Shown here: piece after piece, positions 8,183 to 15,770 of the stretch
Layout of the letters: the number at the start of each line of letters is the position of its first letter
How positions within the stretch are numbered: position 1 is the stretch's first letter
Assembly: GCF_030380735.1 (NCBI RefSeq)
Contig: NZ_JAUDRZ010000026.1
Coordinates: forward strand, 807,370-871,369
Direction: 5' to 3'
Source: Rhizobium sp. S152
GTDB lineage: Bacteria; Pseudomonadota; Alphaproteobacteria; Rhizobiales; Rhizobiaceae
DNA: 64,000 bases
Made by a program: the position numbers and the translations under genes
The notes under the pieces: model-generated
What the model was told of the DNA's origin: nothing
Database searches by the model: none
What the model saw: the letters and a program-made list of their open reading frames with translations, nothing else

Positions 8183-9154
8183 ATGAACTCCTCACTGCGA
8201 ATTGTGCCGAGGGGCGGCACGGCTAACCAGCTACTTCAATATTTTTTTGCTGCGAATGTTCAACGCCAGTTTCCAGATTTATCGTTGCACGGGTATCACA
8301 TCCCCGAATTGGGTCTCGTTTGCGACAATCCAGTAAAAGCCGGCGGCAAGGAACTTAAAATCAAGGGAAATCGCATTACGTCGAGGGGCGTAGTAAAGAT
8401 TCTGCAGGCGCGTTCGCCGTGTTCTCTGGCTCTGTCAGGCTTGGCATTCCGTCTGTCAAACTATGCTAGCGCAGATTTTTATAGGAATAAAATCAGACCG
8501 GAAGCGAGAAACGTTACTGGATACGGAGACAACCATATTGTGTTCCATATTCGGGGAGGTGATATTCTTCGCGATGCCCATAAAGATTACTATCCCGTTC
8601 CATTCTCATACATCGACGGAGTATTAAAGAACGCGGATGCAAATCCGGTCTTTCTAGGTCAGTTGGAAGATAGCTATTACACGGCCAAACTTAGGGAAAA
8701 ATATCCTAAGGCGATCTTCTCACCCCCAAAGTCACCGATTGAGGACTTTGAAACACTTAGAAAATCGAGTCAGATTGCCATATCCATAAGCTCCTTCGCT
8801 TGGGCTGCCGCCTGGTTGTCAGACGCAAGAAGGATTCATTTTCCGGTTGCGGGAATGCTGAATCCCAGCCAACGACCAGACATCGACCTGCTTCCCAGTG
8901 ATGATCCTCGCTACACATTCTATCATTTTGAGCCGTTCAAGTGGCGTGCGAAGACAGCTGATGTTGAGATGCTCTGGGAAAACAGAGAGCACGATATACT
9001 GACATCCGCCACAGTATCGCGAATTAAGCGCCGTGCGCAACAACGCGTCGCGCCGATGGCCGGATGGGCGCAGCTACGGCTCGCAGTGAGCGCCTATCTG
9101 GCGGATAAACAACACACTAAATTAGGCAATGACGTAGGCGAAAACATCGCATGA
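8183..9154 (+). CDS. GT11-like glycosyltransferase (fucosyltransferase-like)
   Basis: A 323-residue protein resembling alpha-1,2-fucosyltransferases (GT11). The N-terminal GGTANQLLQYFFA (11-23) corresponds to the GG-x-NQ-x-x-QY opening of that family. HIRGGD (122-127) corresponds to the HxRRxD GDP-fucose motif, with Gly in place of the second Arg. SISSFAWAAAWL (201-212) resembles the third motif. The donor sugar is therefore uncertain. The gene is clearly more AT-rich than its neighbours and uses codons such as ATA and TTA freely, which suggests acquisition by transfer. It overlaps the following methyltransferase by 4 bp (ATGA). The likely role is decoration of LPS or another surface glycan. 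Confidence 0.75.
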   Translation: MNSSLRIVPRGGTANQLLQYFFAANVQRQFPDLSLHGYHIPELGLVCDNPVKAGGKELKIKGNRITSRGVVKILQARSPCSLALSGLAFRLSNYASADFYRNKIRPEARNVTGYGDNHIVFHIRGGDILRDAHKDYYPVPFSYIDGVLKNADANPVFLGQLEDSYYTAKLREKYPKAIFSPPKSPIEDFETLRKSSQIAISISSFAWAAAWLSDARRIHFPVAGMLNPSQRPDIDLLPSDDPRYTFYHFEPFKWRAKTADVEMLWENREHDILTSATVSRIKRRAQQRVAPMAGWAQLRLAVSAYLADKQHTKLGNDVGENIA

Positions 9155-9936
9155 AAACAGAAATTGTTCCCCCAGCACTTTATTGCTTCTTCATAAACAT
9201 CAGAAACAAGCTCAGAGGCAAGAAACATCAGATTTCGCCTGTTCCTGAAGCTCGTATCTACAAGGTCAGCGACGACAATCAGAGTTTATATATTTGCCGC
9301 AGATCAAGGCATAATCGCTCCAAGAAGGGAGTGGCGGCAGGCGTAGACGCCCTGGCCAATCAGTATAATCTAGGCGAGATCCCCACGAACCCCGGGGACT
9401 TGCTCATAGACTGCGGCGCCAATATCGGCGAGTTGGGATTATGGGCGAAGAAGCGGCAAATGCAGTATATCGCTTTCGAACCTGAACCTTTGGAAGCGAG
9501 ATGTGCAGATCTGAATGCGTTTGACGGCGCGAGCCGAACTCATCGCTTGGCTTTGTGGTCTGAAAATACTGTGCTGCGTTTCTTCAGCAAAGCTGGCACG
9601 GCTGACAGCTCGGCAATCGAGATGAACGATTTCGATAGCGTTCACGAAATCGAGGCACGACGGCTGGACACAGTCGTTGACGATATACCGCCGGGAGCAA
9701 AGATTATCCTGAAGCTGGAGGCGGAAGGTGCGGAGCCGGAGGTTTTGGCGGGCGCGGCAAATCTGCTCCCAAAAATAGATTACGTTGCAGTGGATTGCGG
9801 TTTTGAGCGCGGCAAGGAACAGACTCACACATTCGTGGAGACAAATACGGTCCTTGTTGACTACGGTTTTCGGGTCAAAAAAGCCAATTTCAGCCGGATG
9901 ACAATGCTCTACGAAAGAACGCCGGCGGCCCAATAA
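9151..9936 (+). CDS. FkbM-family SAM-dependent methyltransferase
   Basis: A 261-residue class I methyltransferase of the FkbM type, usually acting on hydroxyl groups of sugars or other small molecules. The SAM-binding loop is DLLIDCGANIGE (83-94). Acidic residues at AFEPEP follow, and LKLEAEGAEPEVLAGA matches the FkbM hallmark around (I/L)DxEGAE. It overlaps the GT11-like gene by 4 bp and shares its low GC. The pair probably makes one surface-sugar modification, for example O-methylation of a terminal deoxysugar; that is inference. It is convergent with lrp, 17 bp apart. Confidence 0.85.
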   Translation: MKTEIVPPALYCFFINIRNKLRGKKHQISPVPEARIYKVSDDNQSLYICRRSRHNRSKKGVAAGVDALANQYNLGEIPTNPGDLLIDCGANIGELGLWAKKRQMQYIAFEPEPLEARCADLNAFDGASRTHRLALWSENTVLRFFSKAGTADSSAIEMNDFDSVHEIEARRLDTVVDDIPPGAKIILKLEAEGAEPEVLAGAANLLPKIDYVAVDCGFERGKEQTHTFVETNTVLVDYGFRVKKANFSRMTMLYERTPAAQ

Positions 9937-9953
9937 ACCCACGCTGGAGCCCG

Positions 9954-10421
9954 TCAGACCTCCACCAACCCCAGCTTCTTCACCTGCCGGATCGTCAGCA
10001 TGGTCCTGACCGTATCGACATGCTCGTTGGCGGTCAGCACTTCGATCACGAAGTCCTGGAAGCGCGTCAGGTTTTCGGCCACGCAGTGCAGCAGGAAGTC
10101 GCTGTCGCCGGAGACCATCCAGGCCTGGCGCACCAGTGGCCATTGCGCCGTGGCCGCGGCGAACGCCTTGAGGTTGGCTTCCGACTGGTGCTTCAGTCCC
10201 ACCATGCAGAAAGCGACGAGGTCGAAGCCGAGCTTCGGGCTGTTCAGCATCGCGTGATAGCCCTCGATCACCCCCGCTTCCTCAAGCTTGCGCACGCGGC
10301 GCAGGCAGGGCGGAGCCGAGATTCCAACGCGGTCGGCAAGTTCGACGTTGGTCATGCGGCCGTCGGTCTGCAGCTCGCGCAGGATTTTTATGTCGATAGC
10401 ATCGAGTTCCGCGCGAAGCAC
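9954..10421 (-). CDS. lrp: Lrp/AsnC-family transcriptional regulator
   Basis: An Lrp-type regulator of 155 residues from the chosen start. The winged-helix segment ELDAIDIKILRELQTDGRM... ISAPPCLRRVRKLEEAGVI is typical. It is followed by an alpha-beta RAM effector domain containing SGDSDFLLHCV. The start is uncertain. GTG 10421 has AAAGAAAGG about 6 bp upstream and gives the usual family length. ATG 10469 would give 171 residues but has no clear ribosome-binding site. A still longer frame to 10577 is unlikely. It is divergent from trxB, an arrangement conserved in rhizobia. Amino-acid-responsive control is expected from the family; targets are unknown. Confidence 0.9.
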   Translation of the reverse strand: MLRAELDAIDIKILRELQTDGRMTNVELADRVGISAPPCLRRVRKLEEAGVIEGYHAMLNSPKLGFDLVAFCMVGLKHQSEANLKAFAAATAQWPLVRQAWMVSGDSDFLLHCVAENLTRFQDFVIEVLTANEHVDTVRTMLTIRQVKKLGLVEV

Positions 10422-10651
10422 GTTCAGGCCTTTCTTTAATTTGCGAATGCCAGCTTCTATATAAAGCATCGGATTACGCAAGAATCTTTCGCAATTGTGA
10501 CGGATTCTTCCCCTGACAACGGCAATGCCTTGTTGGTAACGCACGGCTGCCCTTGAATAATAACATTGGACGTCCATAAATGACGGATGGATCGCGAACG
10601 GTTTTCAAAAGCCTTTTAGCCGCCGCCGTCTGACAGTTGAAAGGAAATCAC

Positions 10652-11626
10652 ATGTCCGCCCGCCACACCAAGGTGCTCATCATCGGTTCCGGCCCCGCCG
10701 GCTACACCGCTGCCGTCTATGCGGCACGCGCGATGCTGAAGCCGGTCCTCATTGCAGGGATGGAGCAAGGCGGACAGCTGATGATCACCACCGACGTGGA
10801 AAATTATCCGGGCTTCGCCGATCCGATCCAAGGCCCCTGGCTGATGGACCAGATGCTGCAGCAGGCCAAGCATGTCGGCGCCGAGATCGTCAACGACATC
10901 GTCACCGAAGTCGAGATGAACCAGCGTCCCTTCGTCGCCCGCACCGATAGCGGTCAGGTCTGGACCGCCGATACGCTGATCATCGCCACCGGCGCCAAGG
11001 CCAAGTGGCTCGGCATCGAGAGCGAACAGACCTTCCAGGGCTTCGGCGTCTCCGCCTGCGCCACCTGCGACGGCTTCTTCTATCGCAACAAGGACGTGAT
11101 CGTGGTCGGCGGCGGCAATTCGGCCGTCGAGGAAGCGCTTTATCTTTCGAATATCGCGAAGACCGTGACCGTCGTGCATCGCCGCGACAGCTTCCGTTCG
11201 GAAAAGATCCTGCAGGAACGCATCTTCGCCAAGGAGAACGTCAAGATCCTCTGGAACACCGAGATCGCCGAGATCACCGGCGCCCCGGCCAAGCCGCCGA
11301 TGCCGCCGTCCGTTTCAGGCGTTCGCCTGCGCGACACGCGAACCGGCGCCCTCGCCGACCACACGATCGACGGCGTCTTCGTGGCCATCGGCCATGCGCC
11401 GGCAACCGAGCTCTTCAAGGGCAAGCTGAAGCTGAAGGACAACGGCTATCTCTGGACCGCGCCCGATTCGACCGCGACCTCGGTCGATGGCGTCTACGCG
11501 GCCGGCGATGTCACCGACGACACCTTCCGCCAGGCGATCACCGCCGCCGGCATGGGTTGCATGGCAGCGCTCGAGGCCGAACGTTATCTCACGGGCCAGA
11601 TGCCCGTCGCAGTAGCTGCGGAGTAA
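10652..11626 (+). CDS. trxB: thioredoxin-disulfide reductase
   Basis: Thioredoxin reductase, 324 residues. It passes electrons from NADPH through FAD to thioredoxin. The FAD-binding GSGPAG is at 12-17, the redox-active CATC at 136-139, the NADPH loop GGGNSA at 153-158, and the NADPH-phosphate site HRRDSFR at 176-182. The C-terminal GVYAAGDVTDD closes the FAD domain. ATG 10652 has AAGGAAA about 5 bp upstream; a TTG 15 bp earlier in frame is rejected. lsrB starts 22 bp after the stop, so the two are probably transcribed together, which fits the known link of LsrB to redox balance. Confidence 0.97.
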   Translation: MSARHTKVLIIGSGPAGYTAAVYAARAMLKPVLIAGMEQGGQLMITTDVENYPGFADPIQGPWLMDQMLQQAKHVGAEIVNDIVTEVEMNQRPFVARTDSGQVWTADTLIIATGAKAKWLGIESEQTFQGFGVSACATCDGFFYRNKDVIVVGGGNSAVEEALYLSNIAKTVTVVHRRDSFRSEKILQERIFAKENVKILWNTEIAEITGAPAKPPMPPSVSGVRLRDTRTGALADHTIDGVFVAIGHAPATELFKGKLKLKDNGYLWTAPDSTATSVDGVYAAGDVTDDTFRQAITAAGMGCMAALEAERYLTGQMPVAVAAE

Positions 11627-11648
11627 TATCGGCATGAGGGGTGGTGGG

Positions 11649-12545
11649 ATGCCGTTGGACTGGGACAAGCTGCGTATTTTCCACGCAGCTGCCGAAGCCG
11701 GATCGTTCACGCATGCGGCCGACAAGCTGCACCTGTCCCAATCGGCGATCAGCCGCCAGGTCAGCGCGCTGGAGCAGGATGTCGGCACCAAGCTGTTCCA
11801 TCGCCACGCCCGCGGCCTGATTCTGACCGAACAGGGCGAGCTGCTCTACCGCACCGCCCATGACGTGCTGCTGAAGCTCGAAACCGTGAAGATGCAGCTT
11901 ACCGAGACGACGGAAACGCCGTCGGGCAAGCTGCGCGTCACCACGACGGTTGGTCTTGGTCAGGGCTGGCTCACGGACAAGATCCAGGAGTTCATGCAGC
12001 TCTATCCCGACGTCCAGATCCAGCTGATCCTCGATAACGAGGAAGTGGACGTCAACATGCGCCATGCCGATTGCGCGATCCGCCTGCGCCAGCCGCAGCA
12101 GTCCGATCTTATTCAGCGCAAGCTGTTCACCGTGCACATGCACGTCTACGCCGCGCCCTCCTACATCAACCGCCACGGCGAGCCGCAGACGGTCGAGGAT
12201 CTCGACAATCACCGCATCATCACCTTCGGGGAGCCGGCGCCGAATTACCTGCTCGACGTCAACTGGCTGGAGATCGCCGGCCGTTCGTCCGACAACAAGC
12301 GCATCCCTCACCTGCAGATCAACAGCCAGACTTCGATCAAGCGGGCCTGCCTGCTCGGCATGGGCGTCGCCTGCATGCCCGACTATATCGTCGGCCGCGA
12401 CCCCGGGCTGATCCAGCTGCCGATCAATGCGGACGTTCCGTCCTTCGACACCTACTTCTGCTACCCCGACGAAATGAAGAACGCCGCCAAGCTCAAGGCC
12501 TTCCGCGACTTCATCGTCAGCAAGGCCAGAAACTGGAACTTCTAG
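11649..12545 (+). CDS. lsrB: LysR-type regulator LsrB (VtlR-like)
   Basis: A LysR-type regulator of 298 residues that matches rhizobial LsrB in sequence opening (MPLDWDKLRIFHAAAEAG) and in position after trxB. The helix-turn-helix is SFTHAADKLHLSQSAISRQ, and the rest is the effector-binding domain. LsrB in Sinorhizobium and its ortholog VtlR in Brucella and Agrobacterium are tied to redox control, LPS and, for VtlR, activation of AbcR sRNAs. Two AbcR-like sRNA genes follow directly here. ATG 11649 is chosen over ATG 11634 because GGGGTGGTGGG lies in front of it. Confidence 0.93.
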   Translation: MPLDWDKLRIFHAAAEAGSFTHAADKLHLSQSAISRQVSALEQDVGTKLFHRHARGLILTEQGELLYRTAHDVLLKLETVKMQLTETTETPSGKLRVTTTVGLGQGWLTDKIQEFMQLYPDVQIQLILDNEEVDVNMRHADCAIRLRQPQQSDLIQRKLFTVHMHVYAAPSYINRHGEPQTVEDLDNHRIITFGEPAPNYLLDVNWLEIAGRSSDNKRIPHLQINSQTSIKRACLLGMGVACMPDYIVGRDPGLIQLPINADVPSFDTYFCYPDEMKNAAKLKAFRDFIVSKARNWNF

Positions 12546-12581
12546 TTGTTTTTAGACCAAAAATACAAGCCGTGCAACTCT

Positions 12582-12598
12582 TGCATGTCTGGCATGCA
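12582..12598. promoter_or_regulatory. palindromic LysR-type site upstream of sRNA copy 1
   Basis: TGCATGTCTGGCATGCA is an inverted repeat with 6-bp arms TGCATG/CATGCA around 5 bp. It ends 11 bp before the -35 of the first sRNA gene. A matching site lies at nearly the same distance before the second copy, so it is not chance sequence. Its T-x11-A form and its place beside lsrB make LsrB the first candidate to bind it; that is inference. Confidence 0.6.
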
Positions 12599-12609
12599 CA
12601 AAAAGAGGG

Positions 12610-12638
12610 TTGCCGTTTGCTCATTAAAGCACCATATC
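12610..12638 (+). promoter_or_regulatory. promoter of sRNA copy 1
   Basis: TTGCCG at 12610-12615 and CATATC at 12633-12638 are separated by exactly 17 bp, a good housekeeping-sigma arrangement. The second copy has the same layout. Transcription should start near 12645. Confidence 0.65.
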
Positions 12639-12644
12639 GCACTT

Positions 12645-12762
12645 AGCTGATGCACACGGTGGCTTTCCTCCCAGTTCCACCGCATTAGCTGTTCCCCTCT
12701 GGAGGTTTATTGACCTTCATACCTATAAAGGGCCCCCGTTCGTTCGGCGGCCCTCTTTTTTT
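12645..12762 (+). ncRNA. abcR: AbcR-type trans-acting sRNA, copy 1
   Basis: This is a non-coding RNA gene of about 118 nt, recognised from its promoter, its terminator and a second tandem copy. It carries two C/U-rich stretches able to mask ribosome-binding sites: CCTCCC at 12667-12672 and CCCCTCTGGAGG at 12694-12705 (a small hairpin). It ends in a GGGCC/GGCCC stem with seven T (12729-12762). The position after lsrB and before arsR is that of the AbcR1/AbcR2 pair of Sinorhizobium and Agrobacterium, Hfq-dependent sRNAs that repress mRNAs of ABC-transporter binding proteins. The start is inferred from the -10. Which copy corresponds to AbcR1 or AbcR2 cannot be told. Confidence 0.85.
12729..12762 (+). 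terminator. Rho-independent terminator of sRNA copy 1
   Basis: The stem AGGGCC (12729-12734) / GGCCCT (12749-12754), with a GC-rich loop, is followed by a run of seven T at 12756-12762. Confidence 0.8.
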
Positions 12763-12799
12763 GCCCATTCATTTCGCACCGCACCTAAAAATGTTGCAA

Positions 12800-12815
12800 T
12801 GCATAGCAGGCATGC
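12800..12815. promoter_or_regulatory. conserved LysR-type site upstream of sRNA copy 2
   Basis: TGCATAGCAGGCATGC shares TGCAT...GGCATGC with the site before copy 1. It begins 27 bp before the -35, against 28 bp in copy 1. Conservation of both sequence and spacing argues for a real regulator site, most simply for LsrB. Confidence 0.55.
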
Positions 12816-12826
12816 GCAAACGGTCA

Positions 12827-12855
12827 TTGAAATTTGCCCGGCAAAGCATCATATC
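12827..12855 (+). promoter_or_regulatory. promoter of sRNA copy 2
   Basis: TTGAAA at 12827-12832 and CATATC at 12850-12855 are 17 bp apart, as in copy 1. The -35 is closer to consensus than that of copy 1, so copy 2 may have higher basal activity. The start should be near 12862. Confidence 0.65.
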
Positions 12856-12861
12856 ACCCTC

Positions 12862-12976
12862 AGCTGATGCATTTCGTGGCTCTCTCCCAGTGCCACCGCG
12901 TTAGCTGTTCCCCTCTGGAGGTTTATTGACCTTCACACCTTAAAGGGCCCCGTTCACTCGGCGGCCCTCTTTTTTT
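12862..12976 (+). ncRNA. abcR: AbcR-type trans-acting sRNA, copy 2
   Basis: The second tandem sRNA gene is about 115 nt long. From AGCTGATGCA onward it aligns with copy 1 almost base for base, including CTCCCAGT, the TTAGCTGTTCCCCTCTGGAG block and the terminator. Differences cluster near the 5' end and in the first loop (ATTTCGTGGCTCTCTCCCAGTG here), which is where target choice could diverge. The stem AAAGGGCC/GGCCCT with seven T ends it at 12970-12976. It lies about 55 bp before the likely arsR promoter region. Confidence 0.85.
12942..12976 (+). terminator. Rho-independent terminator of sRNA copy 2
   Basis: An AAAGGGCC-type stem pairs with GGCCCT just before seven T at 12970-12976. It has the same architecture as the terminator of copy 1. 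Confidence 0.8.
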
Positions 12977-13030
12977 GCCTAAAATTTAGCCTCCCGATAA
13001 AAGTGCATGTGTTTTCGCGATGCGTCTTGA

Positions 13031-13071
13031 ATATCGAAAATCGTCAATCCATATATCGGAGATCGACGATT
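13031..13071. promoter_or_regulatory. candidate ArsR-type operator: direct repeat plus inverted repeat
   Basis: Two direct repeats, ATATCGAAAATCGTC (13031-13045) and ATATCGGAGATCGAC (13053-13067), lie 22 bp apart, two turns of the helix. They differ at three positions. AATCGTC (13039-13045) and GACGATT (13065-13071) also form an inverted repeat. The block ends 19 bp before arsR, so autorepression by that protein is the simplest reading. Binding is inferred. Confidence 0.5.
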
Positions 13072-13090
13072 TATAGTTCGGCAAACGACG

Positions 13091-13384
13091 ATGGAAAAAG
13101 ACGAAATCCTAAAGGCCCTGTCCAACCCGGCGCGCATGGAAATCTTGACCTGGCTGAAGAACCCAGGGGAGCACTTCGCTACTCAGGAGCACCCACTGGA
13201 AATGGGTGTCTGCGCCAGCCAGTTCGAGCGCTGCGGCCTGTCACAGTCCACTGTCTCCGCCCATCTCGGCACATTGCACCGCGCCGGCCTTGTCACCACC
13301 AAGCGCGTCGGCCAGTGGATTTTTTACAAGCGTAATGAAGAAACCATCGCTGCCTTTTTGAAGCAACTTTCCCAGGATCTTTGA
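13091..13384 (+). CDS. ArsR-family transcriptional regulator
   Basis: A 97-residue winged-helix repressor. It has the ArsR-like opening ALSNPARMEILTWL and the recognition region GLSQSTVSAHLGTLHRAGLV, then the wing KRVGQWIFYKR. It has only two cysteines, Cys41 and Cys48, outside the usual ELCVCDL metal site. This suggests a redox or electrophile signal rather than arsenic; that is inference. The MFS gene starts 2 bp after its stop, and an old yellow enzyme follows, so it most likely represses its own operon through the repeats just upstream. Confidence 0.9.
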   Translation: MEKDEILKALSNPARMEILTWLKNPGEHFATQEHPLEMGVCASQFERCGLSQSTVSAHLGTLHRAGLVTTKRVGQWIFYKRNEETIAAFLKQLSQDL

Positions 13385-13386
13385 GC

Positions 13387-14553
13387 ATGCCTCTCGCCCT
13401 CGTCATTCTCGCCTTGAGCTCATTTGCGATAGGCACGACCGAATTCGTCATCATGGGCCTGCTGCCAGAGGTCGCGTCCGACCTTGCTGTTACCATCCCG
13501 CAGGCCGGCTGGCTGGTCACGGGCTATGCGCTGGCCGTCGCCATCGGCGCGCCGATCATGGCGGTATCGACCGCGCACCTGAAGCGCCGCACGGCGCTGA
13601 TCGCGCTGATGGCCTTCTTCGTCGCCGGAAACCTGCTCTGTGCGCTGTCGCCGGATTACTGGGTGCTGATGATCGCCCGTATCGTCACCGCGCTTTGCCA
13701 TGGCGCCTTCTTCGGCATCGGCTCGGTGGTCGCCGCTAATCTCGTGGCACCTGATCGCAAGGCCCGCGCCGTTGCGCTGATGTTCACCGGCCTGACGCTC
13801 GCCAACGTGCTTGGCGTTCCGCTCGGCACCGCCATCGGCCAGGCCTATGGCTGGCGCTCCACCTTCGCGGTCGTCACCGTCATCGGCGTGCTCACCTTCA
13901 TCGGCCTGATCGCCATCCTGCCCAAGGACCGCAACGAGGAACAGGGCAACATCTTCCGCGAGATCGCCGCGCTCAGGAACGGCCATCTGTGGCTGGCTTT
14001 GTCCACCACCGTCTTCTTCGCCGCCTCGATGTTCGCGCTCTTCACCTATATCGCGCCGCTCCTGCGCGATGTCACCGGCCTCTCGCCGGAGGGCGTGACC
14101 TGGACACTGTTCCTGATCGGCCTCGGCCTGACGGTAGGCAACCTCATCGGCGGCAAGCTCGCCGACTGGAAGCTCGGCCCGGCCCTTGCCGGCACCTTCG
14201 CGCTGATCGCCATCACCTCGATCGCATTCAGCTTCACCAGCCGCTCGTTCATCGGTGCCGAAATCACCCTGTTCATCTGGGCCATGGCGAGCTTCGCCGC
14301 CGTGCCGGCGCTGCAAGTCGGCGTCGTGCGCTTCGGCCGCGATGCGCCGAACCTGGTTTCGACGATCAACATCGGCGCCTTCAACACCGGAAACGCGCTC
14401 GGCGCATGGGCCGGCGGCATGGTAATCGATGCCGGGCTCGACATGACCGACGTTCCCCTCGCAGCCGCGCTGATGGCCGTGATCGGCCTTGGCGCCACCC
14501 TTCTCACCTATCGCTCGGCCGGGCAACAGACAGCCCCCACCCCTGCCGCGTGA
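13387..14553 (+). CDS. MFS transporter, AraJ/YdhP-like (DHA1)
   Basis: A 388-residue inner-membrane exporter of the major facilitator superfamily with about 12 hydrophobic segments. IGTTEFVIMGLLPEVASDL near the N-terminus is typical of the AraJ/YdhP branch of drug/H+ antiporters. ATG 13387 is chosen over an in-frame TTG at 13381 because AGGATC lies in front of it. It is the second gene of the arsR - MFS - OYE operon, which suggests export of a toxic compound or its reduction product. The substrate is unknown. Confidence 0.88.
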   Translation: MPLALVILALSSFAIGTTEFVIMGLLPEVASDLAVTIPQAGWLVTGYALAVAIGAPIMAVSTAHLKRRTALIALMAFFVAGNLLCALSPDYWVLMIARIVTALCHGAFFGIGSVVAANLVAPDRKARAVALMFTGLTLANVLGVPLGTAIGQAYGWRSTFAVVTVIGVLTFIGLIAILPKDRNEEQGNIFREIAALRNGHLWLALSTTVFFAASMFALFTYIAPLLRDVTGLSPEGVTWTLFLIGLGLTVGNLIGGKLADWKLGPALAGTFALIAITSIAFSFTSRSFIGAEITLFIWAMASFAAVPALQVGVVRFGRDAPNLVSTINIGAFNTGNALGAWAGGMVIDAGLDMTDVPLAAALMAVIGLGATLLTYRSAGQQTAPTPAA

Positions 14554-14581
14554 TCTTCACATCGACCAAGAAAGGACGACC

Positions 14582-15703
14582 ATGAGCAAGCTTTTCGAAC
14601 CCACAAAGGTCGGCGATATCGCCCTCAAGAACCACATCGTCATGGCGCCGCTGACGCGCAACCGTTCGCCGGGCGCCACGCCCAACGATCTCAACGTTGA
14701 ATATTACCGCCAGCGCGCCTCGGCCGGTCTCATCATCACCGAAGCCACCGCCATCACCCACCAGGGCCAGGGCTATGCCGATGTTCCCGGCCTCTACACC
14801 CAGGAAGCCCTCGACGGCTGGAAGCGGGTGACGGATGCCGTTCATGCCGAAGGCGGCAAGATCGTCGTGCAGATGTGGCATGTCGGCCGTATCTCGCACA
14901 CCACGCTGCAGCCGAACGGCGGCAAGCCGGTCTCATCGAGCAACAAGACCGCTAAGTCGAAGACCTATCTCGTCAACGAAGACGGCACCGGTTCCTTCGC
15001 CGAGACCTCCGAGCCGCGCGCGCTTGAAACCGCTGAAATTGCCGGCATCGTCGAGGATTACCGCAAGGCCGCTCGCGCCGCGATCGATGCCGGCTTCGAT
15101 GGCGTCGAGATCCACGCCGCCAACGGCTACCTGATCGACCAATTCCTGCGCGCCGACATCAACGACCGCACCGACCAGTACGGCGGCTCGATCGAAAACC
15201 GTGCCCGCTTCCTCTTCGAAGTGACGGATGCGATCACAAAGGAAATCGGCGCCCGCCGCACCGGCATCCGCATCTCGCCGGTCACGCCTGCCAACGACGC
15301 ATCCGACCCGGCTCCGCAGCCGCTCTTCGACCATGTCGTGGAAGGCCTGGCGAAGTATGATCTCGCCTTCATCCACGTCATCGAAGGTGCCACGGGCGGC
15401 GATCGCAACTTCCAGCAGGGCGACAAGCCCTTCGATTACGCTGGCCTGCGCGCGGTTTACGAGAAGGCCGGCGGCAAGGGCAGCTGGATGGTCAACAACG
15501 GCTACGACCGTCAGCTCGCCATCGATACCATCGAGAGCGGCAGGGCTGATCTCGTCGCATTCGGCAAGCCCTTCATCTCCAACCCCGATCTCGTCGAGCG
15601 ACTGAGGATCAATGCCCCGCTCAATGAACTCGACCAGGCGACCCTCTACGGCGGCGGCCCGACCGGCTACATCGACTACCCCGCCCTCGAAAAGGCGGCC
15701 TGA
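14582..15703 (+). CDS. old yellow enzyme (alkene reductase, NemA-like)
   Basis: A 373-residue FMN-dependent ene-reductase of the old yellow enzyme family, TIM-barrel fold. His178 and Asn181 in HAANGYLIDQF bind the substrate carbonyl, and Tyr183 is the likely proton donor. The FMN-binding opening MAPLTRNRS is also present. NAD(P)H-dependent reduction of activated C=C bonds or nitro compounds is expected. ATG 14582 has AAAGGACGA about 4 bp upstream. It ends the arsR - MFS - OYE operon and is followed by a strong terminator. The genetic logic resembles nemR-nemA of enterobacteria, with an ArsR protein in the regulator's place. Confidence 0.93.
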   Translation: MSKLFEPTKVGDIALKNHIVMAPLTRNRSPGATPNDLNVEYYRQRASAGLIITEATAITHQGQGYADVPGLYTQEALDGWKRVTDAVHAEGGKIVVQMWHVGRISHTTLQPNGGKPVSSSNKTAKSKTYLVNEDGTGSFAETSEPRALETAEIAGIVEDYRKAARAAIDAGFDGVEIHAANGYLIDQFLRADINDRTDQYGGSIENRARFLFEVTDAITKEIGARRTGIRISPVTPANDASDPAPQPLFDHVVEGLAKYDLAFIHVIEGATGGDRNFQQGDKPFDYAGLRAVYEKAGGKGSWMVNNGYDRQLAIDTIESGRADLVAFGKPFISNPDLVERLRINAPLNELDQATLYGGGPTGYIDYPALEKAA

Positions 15704-15721
15704 GCTTTTTCGAAGCCTTAT

Positions 15722-15754
15722 GAAAATCCCGCCGCCCGGCGGGATTTTCTTTTT
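15722..15754 (+). terminator. Rho-independent terminator after the OYE gene
   Basis: A perfect 12-bp stem GAAAATCCCGCC (15722-15733) / GGCGGGATTTTC (15738-15749), with a 4-base loop, is followed by TTTTT. It closes the arsR - MFS - OYE operon just before the kinase gene. Confidence 0.88.
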
Positions 15755-15770
15755 CCAGCAGGCCGCTAAC

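Noticed and set aside
12546..13030. A CRISPR-like or insertion-sequence repeat, from the two similar blocks
   Set aside because: There are only two copies, each with its own promoter and terminator, which fits duplicated sRNA genes rather than an array or a transposon.
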